Assembly (NCBI RefSeq): GCF_963422355.1
Contig: NC_085098.1
Coordinates: 6,150,765-6,214,764 of the forward strand
Length of the DNA: 64,000 nt
Source: Corticium candelabrum
Taxonomy: Eukaryota > Porifera > Homoscleromorpha > Homosclerophorida > Plakinidae
Direction of reading: 5' to 3'
Shown: in pieces, positions 28,501-41,344 of the stretch
Layout of the letters: each line of letters opens with the position of its first letter
Position numbering within the stretch: the first letter of the stretch is position 1
The notes under the pieces: model-generated
Told to the model about the DNA's origin: nothing
Database searches by the model: none
Seen by the model: only the letters and a program-made list of their open reading frames with translations
Position numbers and translations under genes: made by a program

Positions 28501-31500
28501 CCTCTGCCTATTAGTGTGTCTTTTGAGTCCCCTAAGATCTCTTTGGCTGATACTAAACAGTAGATGGATGTCATTAAACGAAATTGATGGAACCTTAACC
28601 TATTGCACAACAAGCCACCATACAATTTCATACCAGATTGTGCTTCTCTAGACTGATCATGAACGCTCTCTGCACTGATCTGAGTAGAGCCACCCCAAGT
28701 AGCCATCGTAACATCAGCACTCCTAAAGCCAAACATTACAACACAACAGAGACGTGATTACTCCATAACTCACTGTTCAGAGCCACGGGATGAAGCTGTC
28801 TTGCCAACTTTCTGTAAACATGTTCAAACAAATGTTACCATGAAAGATTTTGAATGACACTCACAATATGCATGCCACTAATTGCTGTTGGATGCCTAGT
28901 ACTTCAGTAAGAGATTTTCCATTGTTGCACATTTCTTAAATATAGTTAATTTATTCAAATAGACAAATTCTCCCCAAAATAATTTCTAAACAAAGTTGGC
29001 CTTACGTTTATGTATGTCAGTATCATACAGATGTAACTCTCGTATATACAATACCTACTATAGTACTTTGCGATCAATTATCTGATTCAGGAAATCAATT
29101 ATCTGAATTGGGCATTCAATTATCCAATTCAGGCATTCAATTATCCATTGCTTAGGGCTGTGCAATAACATGAAAAACTAAATAACTTACATAGTCTGCC
29201 CTTGGGCAGGTGCTCAAATATCATCATTCACCAGCTGTCTAGACGCAATAAATTTGTAATTAATCTTGACTTTAGCATGTGCTTTAGGATAGTTTCCTTT
29301 GCACTAATCTTGGTGTCCCACAGTTCTGTGGAGGTTTAACTAGCTGTTGGGAGCAAACTAAATCTACATATCTAGGAAGCCTACAACACCTTGCTCCGTC
29401 AATTGTGGTGTACACTCCGCATACTTTGTAAGGGGGCGTCCTGTGTGATATCATGCAACAGTCCACCATGTGTCCTTGCAGGTGTTTAGCTATAGCAAAG
29501 AGCTCAAATTTCACAACTTAGCCTTTCCACCTTGGTTGAATCAATCATTTATTGCTCAGCTGAAACGTGAGTGAGCATCATAGAAAGACGTCATGAAAGA
29601 AATGTGCGCGGTTTTGACTTTACGTATCAGACTGAAATAATTATTTCTATAATAAATTTGGTACTTCTATGACAGAACATCGAATAATTGAATGCCTGAG
29701 TCGGATAATTGAACACTGGATTCGGATAATTGAACTTAAAATACTATAGTCCTCTGTTAGACAATCTTTCAGTGTTACCTTATCCTGCTCTGATGCCATA
29801 GCTTGCAGAAGTGCAACTTCTCTCTTTTTCTCCTTCAGTTCTTTCTCCAGATGACGTTTCCGTTGTAATTCAGTCCACAAAAGAGTGCTTGAAGAAAAAT
29901 CTCCTAGTTCAAAGCATAAAATTTAATAGCCAGACAAACTTTAAGAAATGACAGCAATACACAACCAACAAATCATTCAAAGTACTGTCCAGCAGAACAG
30001 CTACCTACACGTACCTACCGCAGTTTTTTAAACAACTGCCACAACTGCTGCAAATCACAAATTACAGAACATGTAAGAAGTTACTCAGGTAGACAAAAAC
30101 AAAATTCTATGTATAAAAATTATCAAATTTGACTGCTTTCAGAAAAATCAGGTACAGCTTGCATGGATTTCTATCACGTATGCAAGATCATACATTAGTC
30201 AGACCAAACTTAAAGTGATCAAGTACCTTTATGAGACGTAGTCGCCACAGGTGCATGAGATGCTTCATTCTTTTCCTAAGAACATAATCAAAATAAGGAC
30301 ACGCCAACAAAAATCTCTACCACAACAAAAACTGCGCCTACCAAAAACACAAACTCCAGAGATTTGGGAAGTGAGAAGGTCTCATCAAGTTGGTTAACAG
30401 TTTTACCATCGGAAGATCATGGTTTTCACCTATCTAAGGGAGACTTTTAGGATGCGCTAAGTTTGAGATATGGTTGGCATCTACCCAAAGTACCGTCCAA
30501 ATGCTCCTGCGGGAAAAAGTTCGACGTGGACCATTCAATGATTTGCCCTAAGGGAGGTTTCCCAACACTTGCCACAACGAAGTAAGAGATATCACGGAGG
30601 ACCTCCTCATGAAAACATGCAACGATGTCGCGACTGAACCTCAGTTGCAGCCCTTACACAGAGAAACTTTCCAGCATAAAACAGCCATTATTGATGACCA
30701 CGCATGCCTAGACATTTCAGCTAGAGGAGAATGGCAGCATTCCCAACGTGCATTTTTTGATGTAAGAGTTTTCTACCCGAACGCGCATTCAAACATGCAA
30801 TCTACTTCTCTGGCATCAGCCTACAAAACTCATGAAAGTGAGAAAACGAGAATATGGCAAACGTGTGAGGGAGATAGAGAATGCAACTTTCACACCCCTA
30901 CTTTTTGCAGCAACTGGTGGAATGGGGGAAGAAGCGTCAATTTTTTACAAGAGAATAGCTGAATTATTATCAATCAAAACAAAGAAGACCTACAGTGAGA
31001 CCATAAGAATCATCAGGTGCCGTCTATCGTTCAGTCTGATCCGTTCAGCAATTTTATGCATCCGAGGTAGCAGGTCGGCAAAGCACAGGCCCTTTCGTGC
31101 AGAAGAAATTGACATCATCAGCAGTGAGGTTCGCCTCACTGAGTAAACTGATTTGTGATAGAGTAGCAAGTTTCTGAGTTTTTTAGAGTTTCTGCGATTG
31201 CTATACTATTGACATGGACAATATTTAAAAATATATCATGTTGATTAGTAAAAAAACACATACACATCTCTTTAATAACAGTAAGTGAATCATGAGCATT
31301 TGGATGTTAAGTGTTTTAAGCAACAACACTACAAGTGGAGCACTACACTGCATAAAATCAATTCAGTGTAAAACATAGCAGATGCCACTTCATCTAAAGT
31401 TTCAGTGACATCGCATTCTGTGGTTGCAGTTTTGTTCCAAGTATTTAGTGAGTAGATAAACACCATAGTCTAATTAATGTACAGGAAGATGCATCCTATC

Positions 31501-31964
31501 ATACACAAGTGTGACCATAGCTACTTACTGTAGAAATATAACTACACATGTACTGATGTGCATGCTCCCGTGTCTTCCAAGAATAATATACAAATTATGT
31601 GCATACGGTACCACTAAGTCCACATAACCTAAACAGCAAGCAACAACTACCAAAGGTCTTTTACCTGCCAGACTTCCCTGCCCTCCAAAACTGCCAACAT
31701 CTGTTTTTGTTCTTCGATTAGCTTATCAAAATCTTCCCCCTTCTTTTCAAGTCTCCCAATGTAGTCCTCGAGCATTGCTGACAAGCCCTCTAGCTCTCCT
31801 GGACCGATCACTTCAATATCAGTGTCACTGTTGTCACTTCTCTGAACAGACAACTCCACAGTTTGTTCATGAACTTGTTTGGCAATCTCCTGCAAGTTCG
31901 ATAGCTTAATTTTAGCCACTTCAAGTTTTCTAAAATGCAGCAAGAAAATATCAAATATGCCAGT

Positions 31965-32045
<81 letters not shown>

Positions 32046-35000
32046 GAATAACTGAATCACAACCCAAATACCTTAGCTTTGTTTCAATACTCTCTCTTTC
32101 CCAGCTTGACATGTCAACATAATCATCTTTATCTACAGATTCTGCATTAGCACTTGGCTCTTCCTACACAGAAATAGCAGCAACTGTCTCAAATCAACTA
32201 ATAAGATCATTAATTAATCAGCTCATCATGCATCATTAAACAGAAAAAGCAGAAATAGAGTACCCCAAAAACAACAACCTGAGCAAATACAATCTGACGT
32301 TACCTCTGCCTTTGATCTATCCAGCTCTCTTTGTAGCTCTTCAATTCTGGTTCGTCTTTCTTGTAATTGCCTACAAATTGGAAAACTACTTCACAGCCAA
32401 TCATTCATTGCTAAACAGCAAAGGAATTCTCAAAGTCATTATGCCATCTGACACACACTACATGAAGATTTATCAATAGAACATAAATAGTAAACAATGA
32501 CATCATCTACATTGATTTGACACATATGTCGCACACCTACAGTAAAACACAGCACAAACAATTCACACATAGCACGCCACACCCATGTATCACACCTGAT
32601 TTGCTCTTTCAGTTCAGGATCATCTATCTCAGCAGTCAGTAAGAAGTCAAGAGATGCTAAATCTGCTTCAACATCCTCATCACTAACGTGAGCTTGCTCT
32701 TCTGGATCCTCTGTAACTTCTTCAACATGATCTGATTCACCAGGTAATGCTCCAGCAGCAACTGCTGCCGACTCTGCTTCATCTTGAACAACCTAGAAAA
32801 AGAACACACCTACATAAGTCACAAGATACAGACAACAAATGAGGTTGTTTGGTGTGTGTGTGTGTGTGTGCGCGTGTGTGTTTGGTGGTGGTGGTGGTGG
32901 TGGTGTGTGTGTGTGTGGTGTGTGTGTGTGTGTTAGCCTCAAACTTTCAGACCAGAAGCGCACGAACTCTAGTCTGGACCAAAACAATACTAAAAAGATT
33001 TCGGAAGTACTTATCAAAAGCGATGCTAAATGGTAGTCTAACAGCATAGGATCGTAAATTTTACCTAAATCAACATATCATTTGTAAATGCCATGAGATC
33101 TCACGAACAAAGAAGAGACATCTGCTGTGTGTTTGTGGCGATATCTTGGTGGATGGCATGAAACATAGTATCAACTTGGTCCAGACTAGAGTTCGTGTGC
33201 GTGCGTGTGTACATATTGTTGTACACATCTGATTTTACTAAAGCACCAACAAAAAAAGTATAGAAAAACAAATGAACAATCAGAAAGTCAGATACATACA
33301 TAAACACAATGACAAGCACACAAACAAGTAATGAAGAATGATTGTCTAACACAGTGACAAAACATGATCAAGCTATATCACCATAACAAAGTTTCTGATA
33401 ACACAAAGACAACATCTATTTACATGTAAATATTTAAAGGTTCAAATGCTGGAAACTTTCAAAACTGAGCATCCCATTCCTCCAAATAGGAACGTTAAAA
33501 ACAAAAATAGTCAAGGTTGTAAGGTAATCTAAACATCATTCATTGACTCACTTCAACTTGCTTCACAAGACTTCGAATTTGCATAATCTGACTGCTAATA
33601 TCATTCAGCCTACTAGCAAAAAACTAACATTGACAAGTGCTTCTCGATGTGAGAGTGTATTTGTACTGTAGTCTTTCATTGAGTGTAAGTGGCTTGTCTT
33701 GCTGCTGTAAACTCTCATAATCTTCCTCTTCCCTTGAAGCTAAAAATCCAGGACAAGATCACAGCTCAAAAATTAAGAAAAACAAAAAAGCTAAATAACA
33801 CAACAGCTGATAAAAAAACTCATAGCGCGCAACATAGATAACAGATAGACTGACAAATAAGCGCAACCTCTGTCATCTGAATACTTCACAAACAGTCGTT
33901 GCAACAACTTTTCCATCCATTCCTGCTTCTTTTCCAATACATGAAGTCTCTTCCGCCACTTCCGGCCTTGACTATTGTCTGTATTGTCATTTTCCTTATC
34001 TGAATATTCCTCTTCTTTGGCTTCTTCCTCTTCGTCTTCGTCTTCACTGTTGTCCTCTTCCTCATCTTCCTCGTCTTTGTCATCATCTTCACCCATTTCA
34101 TCATCACCTCTCTTAGCTGCAGCAGCTCGAGCTTCTAACCCTGCCCTCTATACATGAGATTGTGTACAACTTAATTCAGAACAAATGTTTAATAGATGCA
34201 ACTTAGTACAATTCCTTGCTTTGATCAAAGTGCAAATTACTGCTTACTCATATGTCACCAAGCAAAATGAAAAAAATGATTTATAAATTTAAATATAAAT
34301 TATTTACTGTAAAAGCACTGCTCAAAGCACGCACGTGATTAAAATTACAGCATAAACAAAACTGCGACACTTATCTCACCATCTCATTTGCTTCCTGTAA
34401 TCTAGAACTAGCAGTTTGCTGCAATGACAGCAACGCAGCTTGTTTCTGTTCCAGAGCTCGTAACTATGACAGGAGTAAAGGTCAGCTGATACATAAATTA
34501 ATCTCATATATGCTCTGAACACAATCAAGACAAGATAGTAAAAAATGACACATACAGTACTGGATGATATAATTTCATCTGGTGTCTTGCACAAGATGTG
34601 TATAATTTCACTTCTTTGTGGTTGTCAAAAATACCTATTAATTAAACTAATTTTTAGCTCTTGTATCTACAAATAACAGATGCCCTATGTATGTAATGAA
34701 TATCTGAAAGCAATGGATGTACTCTCTACAACCAACAATCTCTATTGGAGTGATATTTGATTTCAAGACTAGAATTATGATTAGTATTTACAATTTCCAA
34801 CCCTACTAGTTTTCACCTAGATAGCATACAGTCTACCCTTGCTAGACATTTTGGCCTATGCTATAGCTAGGAGTGATGTAAAAAGTTTGGTCAAATCCAC
34901 ACAGAGAAGAACTCTGCTCTTCTAACCACCCACTGTTATATGTTTGTCATCAAATATAGGACTGGAAAGGGAAAGGGACACTTCAGAATCTGTGCAGCAT

Positions 35001-36354
35001 TACTATGTAAAAAGTCACTGGGCTGCCATGAGATTGGCTTATCAAGAACCTGTGTAGGTATCAAGTTTCTAATGGAATCATAATCTCACTGTAATTATGC
35101 GCTGTTCAACATCCCTACTTTCCTGGTTGGCACTTAATTACAGACAATGACTGTCAACATCTGGAAAAATTCCAAATACAGCACTTGGGAGATGAAGCAG
35201 AGCAGGGAATGTTATTACTGGGTTGTTTTATCAAAACAATATTAGTTCTTTGGCTTGGCTGGAGTCTTAGTAACTGACTTAAGAAATTTGGCGTTGTGGA
35301 GAAACTCAGATTCAATGGACTGTCAACTCAGACACTCCCACTGGCAAGACACTGCCCACCACTCAAATCAAGAAACATAACAGTTGTATAGGAGAAAATG
35401 CAGACTGAGGTTACTTCAACCAATAGGGATGTAACTTCTAGTCCAGTGAGGGTAACAGACGCAGAGGGCTGTCAAATAAGTTAATCTAGAGAGGAAAACT
35501 GAAAAAGAAATATTTGCAGGTGATTGTAAACCTACTAACAATTCAATGGATATTTAGGTCGCTTTCTATTTCATAATTGCTTTTCTAGTAACAATGATGA
35601 GGTCAGACTAAAAGGTATTTTGTTTACAATATTCTTTTCAAGTCTTTGGCGGTAACCACCATGGGTTGGTGCCTAAATAACTTATCAGCCTCCAAACCAC
35701 CATCTGTTACCAATCCTGTCAACAGATGTGGTGTGTCAAATAGCATGTTGTTCCCATAAAGAGACAGTACATGATCCGCCTGACAGTATGCATGTATTAA
35801 CAGGCTCTTTGTGGGGCAGGATCTACAGGAGTCATTAAGCAATTAGCTCACCATGACAGCCAAGCCACTTCCCTTCCTTACACCTTACACATTTCACAGT
35901 TGGGAATCTTCACAGCTCACACATCATGCAAAAACAACTTGCTGAATAGCTATCCAGACTGACCATGTGCTGCACCTTGGATCCAGTATTAATAATTAAG
36001 AGGGTTCTGCTCATCCTATGATGTTAATGTATTATTGTTTACATTTTCGCTTGTTTGTGTATGTGGACCAAAATACACTGAAGTAAGATCATTTTACACA
36101 CACCTCAGACAAAGTGTGAAATGCTAAACACCTTTCATGTGTTCTTTGCACCTTTGTATTTTGCATTCTCAGAAATACATACACCAGAAGACCACAAATG
36201 CAGGTGAACTGAGTGTTGACTCATACCTTCTTTTGCTGGTCAACCAGTTTCATCAGCAGTTCCTTCTGTTCCTGAAGAGCTGCAAGTTCTCTTGCTTCTT
36301 GCTCTTGTTGTGCAGCTTCCCTCTCTGTCTCATCAGGCTAGACAGAAAAATATA

Positions 36355-36444
<90 letters not shown>

Positions 36445-36694
36445 ATGTACGATCAGCTTTACCAATTGTTTGGCCAGCAATATTCTGTATTTCTGTCTCT
36501 CCTGACTGAGTTGTTCAATCATGGAATCCAACCTCTGCAACTGACTTTCATCAACGTCTCCCCCTCCTTCTTGAACTTGATGCATTCCATCTCTAATGGC
36601 ACATGCTTTACAAAGCAGATCCTAAACACAGCAAGATATTCATACACATGGAATCATCTAATTAACAGAAAACGTCTGTGTGTGTGTGTGTGTG

Positions 36695-36764
<70 letters not shown>

Positions 36765-37848
36765 AAATCAACGTAAGTAATTCTATGACACCATCATCAT
36801 ACATACATACATCAGACTCCTTTAGTCTCGTTAGCAGTACATGAATAACAGCCTCCCTCTCAGCTGCATCTTCCACACTTTCCTGTTCACCTTCTACAGT
36901 TCCCTGTTCACCTTCTACAGTTGCCTGTTCACCATCAACAAGTTGAGTTGTATCGTCTCCATCTACTTCTGTGGATGATGCAGTAGTGGCTGTTGCCTTA
37001 GATGCTTCTACTTCACCGTCATTGTCTGGGCTAACATGAATAGCAAGTGGAACCTCCTCTACAAGCTGCAAATCAAATAGTATTTATGGTCACTTCTTGA
37101 GCTCATTAATAAATTACATGCTCTACTGCCTAACACAAACAAGAATTCATCTTGACTGACCAAACAGCTGTCTGAGTTTTTCAGTAGTGCTTGTATGAAA
37201 GACATTAGTTAGCATGGGATGTAATTAGTAGAATGATACAGAAAATTTGGGCAAATAACCTACAAGCTTGATCTGTCCTTACCCTTTAATTCCCTAATGA
37301 ATTGGTTTGCTGTGCATTCACCAACTAATGAAGGCAATGATTGCCAGATAACTGCGGATACTCTGTTGCCACAATGGGCATTGAGAAATTCTTACCACAG
37401 ACTGCTATGCAGGTAACTCTCATTAATTAAAATAAAATCTTGAACTAAAAATTCACACAAATTGGTTTAACGTATTTCGTCGTTTAAAACATCATGGCAT
37501 TTATTGCTTTCAGCCTTTGCAGTGTTTATTCGGGAGTGGCGTTTAGCTTAATTAAACAAGAAAATATGGTATTTGATAACAATCTAGCTGCCCAGCTAAT
37601 TTTAATTAACTACATACAACTTCAATGCCTACCTGCGACTCGGAATCATCAAACTTCATCCTCTGCCTTAATCTCTCAACTCCTTGTCGTTCTTCCATTG
37701 GTGTCCCAGGAGGAAGCTTGGTTCTTGACACCGTAGATACGCTGTGATTTCGTTTCGACTCACTAGTCTGTTCATAAAGATGCATGGATGGATTGGGAGA
37801 AGATGGCTGCGGTGACACATCTTGTTCTTCGTGACCGTGATCATTCAT
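22537..37848 (-). CDS. PCM1: pericentriolar material 1 (PCM1)
   Basis: The start codon is at 37848 with an in-frame stop just upstream; the TGA is at 22537-22539. Exact exons include 37633-37848 and 36811-37065. Others lie near 36464-36619, 36222-36342, 34382-34464, 33870-34148, 32598-32790, 31650-31930, 29760-29900, 28650-28800, 26338-27515 and several in 22537-26240. Matches to PCM1 as I know it: ERLRQRMKFDD near the N-terminus, QAALLSLQQ, MATWGGSTQ, WTELQRKRHLEKELKEKK, AEVAALISQNESRPHFLV then ELQLLSSDYLRQRALYAIQD, KDTLGDSVIRYQQ and CGEELLVELSEVLFNE. PCM1 is the coiled-coil scaffold of centriolar satellites. Coiled-coil exons alternate with very acidic ones (33.9-34.1 kb). Three copies of a VEGEQ-type repeat lie at 36.88-36.94 kb. 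A few exon edges are approximate. Confidence 0.93.
29052..29755. mobile_element. transposon relic with long terminal inverted repeats
   Basis: The left end (from about 29054, ACTATAGTACTTTG) and right end (to about 29752, AATACTATAGT) are inverted copies. Their next about 70 bases are related and contain repeated TCAATTATCYGA units (29070-29145 and 29675-29735). CCT directly flanks both ends and may be a target duplication. There is no transposase frame. It lies in a PCM1 intron and looks like a non-autonomous DNA element (MITE-like). Confidence 0.6.
30360..31146 (+). mobile_element. decayed retroelement-associated nuclease-like fragment
   Basis: Three overlapping reading frames together read like the tail of a family seen with reverse transcriptases in cnidarian and sponge genomes. 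The signatures are CSCGKKFDVDHSMICPKGGF (about 30510), DDHACLDISARGEW and FFDVRVFYPNAHSN (about 30700-30790), then ENATFTPLLFAATGGMG (30880), IRCRLSFSLIRSAILCIRGS (to 31080) and a stop at 31144-31146. The HxxxCxxGG and D...FDV spacing suggests a restriction-like nuclease fold (inference). Frame breaks near 30570-30600 and 30840 show it is inactive. It lies antisense inside a PCM1 intron. Confidence 0.65.
31966..32040. repeat. (TG)n microsatellite
   Basis: This array of about 73 bp lies in a PCM1 intron about 35 bp from the KLEVAKIKLSNLQEIAKQ exon. It is CA in the transcript. Confidence 0.97.
32850..32934. repeat. TG/GGT compound microsatellite
   Basis: (TG)n is interrupted by six ggt units. 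It lies in a PCM1 intron next to the inverted-repeat element at 32963-33195. Confidence 0.95.
32963..33195. mobile_element. small element bounded by 20-bp inverted repeats
   Basis: An exact 20-bp sequence (CGAACTCTAGTCTGGACCAA) at 32963-32982 recurs inverted at 33176-33195. The 193 bp between carry no recognised coding frame. The layout is MITE-like, but no target duplication was confirmed. Confidence 0.5.
34650..36215 (-). other. long PCM1 intron, nothing recognised
   Basis: This is one of the largest PCM1 introns (about 1.6 kb), lying between the QQAALL coiled-coil exon and the ELAALQEQKELLMKL exon. A 72-codon minus-strand frame at 35624-35842 has no family resemblance. I see no clear repeat. 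Confidence 0.5.
36357..36442. repeat. (TG)n array filling a short PCM1 intron
   Basis: The intron between the ILLAKQL exon and the PDETEREAAQQ exon is only about 120 bp, and about 85 bp of it is CA repeat in the transcript strand. Spurious histidine-threonine frames run through it. Confidence 0.95.
36676..36762. repeat. interrupted (TG)n array in PCM1 intron
   Basis: A TG array broken twice by TCG lies in the adjacent PCM1 intron (36620-36810), again CA-rich in the transcript. Confidence 0.95.
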
Positions 37849-39527
37849 TAGTTACTATGTAACTATAATGAAGTATTCTACCAGTATCAAAATTGATATT
37901 CAGTACTAATTAAAGAGAAACAGCTCACAAGCATACACTTGATATCTAAAGTAATGATGCTTAGCACTGTCAGAGCAGTATGCAATTTCAACTCTACAAA
38001 GTCAGCACTTTGTCTTGTAGTAATAGTAAACAAACAGTTTTCTTGGTTGCCCTGGTGTCCCAAACTAAATACTACAAGAGTAGCAGGGGTGTCATAACTA
38101 TTCTCTCTCCCTCTCTCTCTCTCTCTCTCTACAAACAATACGCTATACACAACAACGTACTGTATATCAGGAACTAGATTGCATTACAGACCTCTCCAAA
38201 ACTAGACATTACTATGTCAACTTTCTGCCCAATAAAAGCATCAAAATGCAAAAAAGCCATACATCAAATTACAACACAGTAACCTGGCACCAAAGGCAAA
38301 GACTATAAAAACAAGACTAAAGATAAACAACTGGAATACTAGCATTGTATATATTATAGTTACTGAAGTGTCTGGTGACAGAAACAAACCCCAAGAAAAA
38401 GGTGTCACCAGAGCATTCCAATCGTTTCAATCAATAAATTAAAACCCAATACTTACCAACTATCGTAGATGTACATCAACCGGGACTGCTGAGCAAAACC
38501 GAACTCTTTCATTCTCAAAATTTTAGGTAAGTAAATAATAAGAACCTACTAAAAAGCCTTGACACTGTCAAGTAAGCTGATATGGATGTAAAAAGCAAAG
38601 TCTACTCTGTTAGTAGAAACCATTCCTACGTGTATTGTCAGCACTAGATTTTGAAAACTAAGTTTCTTTGTGAGAACCATATCCTTTGTTATTCCAACCA
38701 TGCTGGTTGCAGATTAGAATTAGGTTATTCGTCGTATTATCCAATACAAATGCAAAATAATGTTCTATATAGATATAATAAAAAGTATTACATATACAGT
38801 GTAATCCTTGCATACCCAGACTTCATTTCTGAATTATCGTACAGTGTAGACTGATCTAATACGCATAAAACACTAAAAACCAGACAAACAGCCTGTGACT
38901 CTAAATGTAAACAACACATTCCTTCTTCAATAATGCCGTAATAAATTTGGATGCCAAGGCACAAATATGTGCACATAAATTTCATACAAGACAAGTAGAA
39001 TGACAAAGCCAAAATACTAAAAGAAATCTCACAGTTTAAAAAACAACTGAAATCTCGACTAATTAGCTAACAGTGTGCATGCATAAAGCAATCACAATAA
39101 ATGCAATTTTGAAAAGGTTCTCTTCAGCACAAAACAACGCATGCACTCACTTCGACCATCGCAACTAGCATTGCTATCTGCGTCTGGTGTAAACTGTACG
39201 CTCATACAGTTGTTAGACTGCTTTTGTTGCACTTACAGTGAGAAATGTCTCCGCCTTGCAGTTGGTGACGTAAACAGAGCCCTGTGTGAGGCCTCTCTCG
39301 GCAATAAATTGATGTGTTAATCTGTGAGGTTTGAGGAAGCGGCTGGATTGAGGCAGTGTTGCAAAGCGTTCGAAATCAGATGACCTACTGCGAGATGACA
39401 GGCCACTTACCCGACAAGTGCGCATGCGCGGAATAAACGCGCGAAGACAAGGTTGACCACGTGGTCTATGTGCATTTCTAATCATACGTGTACGTCATTA
39501 TGGGCGCGTTCGATTGGGCATTCCAGC

Positions 39528-39547
39528 CTCTTCCAGAAGAGGCTCCG
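39528..39547. repeat. palindrome AGCCTCTTC/GAAGAGGCT
   Basis: A perfect 9-bp inverted repeat with a 2-bp loop, followed within 110 bp by further CCCTCTTCCAAC and GTTGGAAGAG copies (about 39560, 39628 and 39642). Cause unknown. Confidence 0.7.
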
Positions 39548-39914
39548 TAAGCACGTCCCTCTTCCAACTTTTACAGTTCTGCCGCTATAGTCGAAAGAGC
39601 CAACTGTAGCGACTCTGCTTCTTGTTGGAAGAGCACACCCCTCTTCCAACCTCTCCACTGTACCAGCGCAGGCGTGTCTTCCAGTTTGTGGAGGCTGCGC
39701 CCTAATTTCCTACACTAATATTGCTGAGCAACGTGTTGATAGTGGAAAGCTGTTTACAAAGTATCTAGAGAGGCGTCTAGACTGTAGCTCTAGCTAACTG
39801 CTATCCGCAAACCAAACAAGGTTCATGTTGGCAAACTTGGTACGACATCCAAATTAATTAAACTGTTTAAGAATCTTGCTCCATATTTATCTGTTGTGTT
39901 CGTTCGCAAGCACG

Positions 39915-40000
39915 CTCGCGTGTGGGTGCGTGCGCGTGCGTGCGTGCGTGCGTTAGTCTGTGTGCGTGCGTACGTGCGTGCGTGCGTGCGTGCGTATGTG
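39915..40000. repeat. (TGCG)n simple repeat
   Basis: Imperfect tandem tgcg/tgcgtgcg units in the spacer upstream of the TGF-beta ligand. Confidence 0.9.
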
Positions 40001-41344
40001 CACGTGTGTTTATTATTAGCTAAAACTCATTTCCAGTTTCGAGTGTCTCTGTGGCTGTAATCTAAATCATAACTAATTGTCATGCTTAGGGTGTGAATCA
40101 TACTATAGCATAATCTCTTACCTTCATCATCACCCAGATATGCTTAGACTCTGGCTTTTATCTCAACACTAATCACGTGTCAATTAGCAAGAAACAATTA
40201 CACTCTTTGCATCTGGAAAACACGAGCAGCTGTTGGATGCAGCTATCAACTTCCTTGTCAATGCTCACGGGTCACCAGGCACCCAGCTGCATTCCAATAA
40301 TTCTGCCGCATTCCATTCACACAAACACTGACTTTCATTTCTCTACTGTTATGACAACCTGGGGTTGCTGTTTGCAAATTCGGCTCTCTGTTTGCAATTT
40401 TGAGTTGACCACGTGAAGACTATGGCGTCATTAGCGAGTGGTGCAAACGATCTGTTAAATCCGCCCCCGAATCAACTATTACCGCATTCACAAGGCTAGG
40501 AGGTTGACCTCCTTAGCTGCTTGTCACCGCCTTTTACTTGCACCTCGATGCGGAGATCTTAGGCAAGGAAATACAAGAAGACATAAACGGTGCAAGAAAC
40601 TGCTGGCCTGGGAAAGGGCGGTTGCGGAGGAGTTAAGTGACACAAATAAACAAAGAAGTGTGGCGGGTGGACCCTAGGTCAAGCACACGCCCGAACACTC
40701 CGGAAATGTAGTCGGATAAAGTAATGATTTCGCATCGACGGGCACGTTGTACGCCCTGGTATCACCATAATTTTAGTCTAAGCGCCCCGGCTTTAATGGC
40801 AACGACTGCTTGGAAGACATTCTCTCACAGGCGACGAGAAGAGAGACTGGCAGCGTATGCAGTAATTGGATTACACAGCAAAGGATGCGACGGGAGACCA
40901 CACGTGGCCAGACGACGGTTAGGCGACTACTTGACTCTAAACGATGTTGCGTGCTACAGCCGTTGGGGTTCACGTCGCTTATTTGCTTTCGAGACTGTAG
41001 TTATGTTGGACTTCCTAGTGACGCAATGGCGAGAAGCCGTGCAGTTCGATTGATTGAGAAGTTGACAAAAGTTGACTAATTGGGGCATACCCCATTACGA
41101 CCTCTTTAGTCGCACTTGACTCTATTAGCTAGTGATGAAAACCAATCTCCGTTTACAATGTGGTTATTGCCCAGCGAGTGGGCAGTCGCACACCTGATGT
41201 GTACAGGTTTACGAATGCGAGAACGACTGCCCACTTCATTAGCGTAATTGAGTGCCTGGTCTACCCAATGCGTGAAAACAACTCAACTGCCATCTCAACG
41301 TCATTTGCTGCTAGTGTTGCCGTCGTTTCGACTTATCGGTAGGA

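Larger units (their letters stand above)
37849..41344. other. 3.5-kb spacer between PCM1 and the TGF-beta ligand
   Basis: This head-to-head interval must hold promoters and any non-coding 5' exons of both genes. It contains a CT run (38100-38131), a GC-rich inverted-repeat patch (39520-39700) and a TGCG array (39915-40000). From about 40400 the sequence becomes visibly richer in GC toward the ligand gene. Open frames at 39213-39485 and 40724-41079 show no family match. Confidence 0.55.

Noticed and set aside
39140-39175. Possible upstream start exon for PCM1 (ATG CTA GTT GCG ATG GTC GAA, then GTGAGT)
   Set aside because: An in-frame stop lies directly upstream of the ATG at 37848, and no similarity supports an extra N-terminus. 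At most it is a non-coding 5' exon.
40724-41079. Two overlapping plus-strand frames (109 and 89 codons) upstream of the TGF-beta ligand
   Set aside because: No family resemblance, mutually exclusive frames, Arg-rich composition typical of chance frames in GC-richer DNA.
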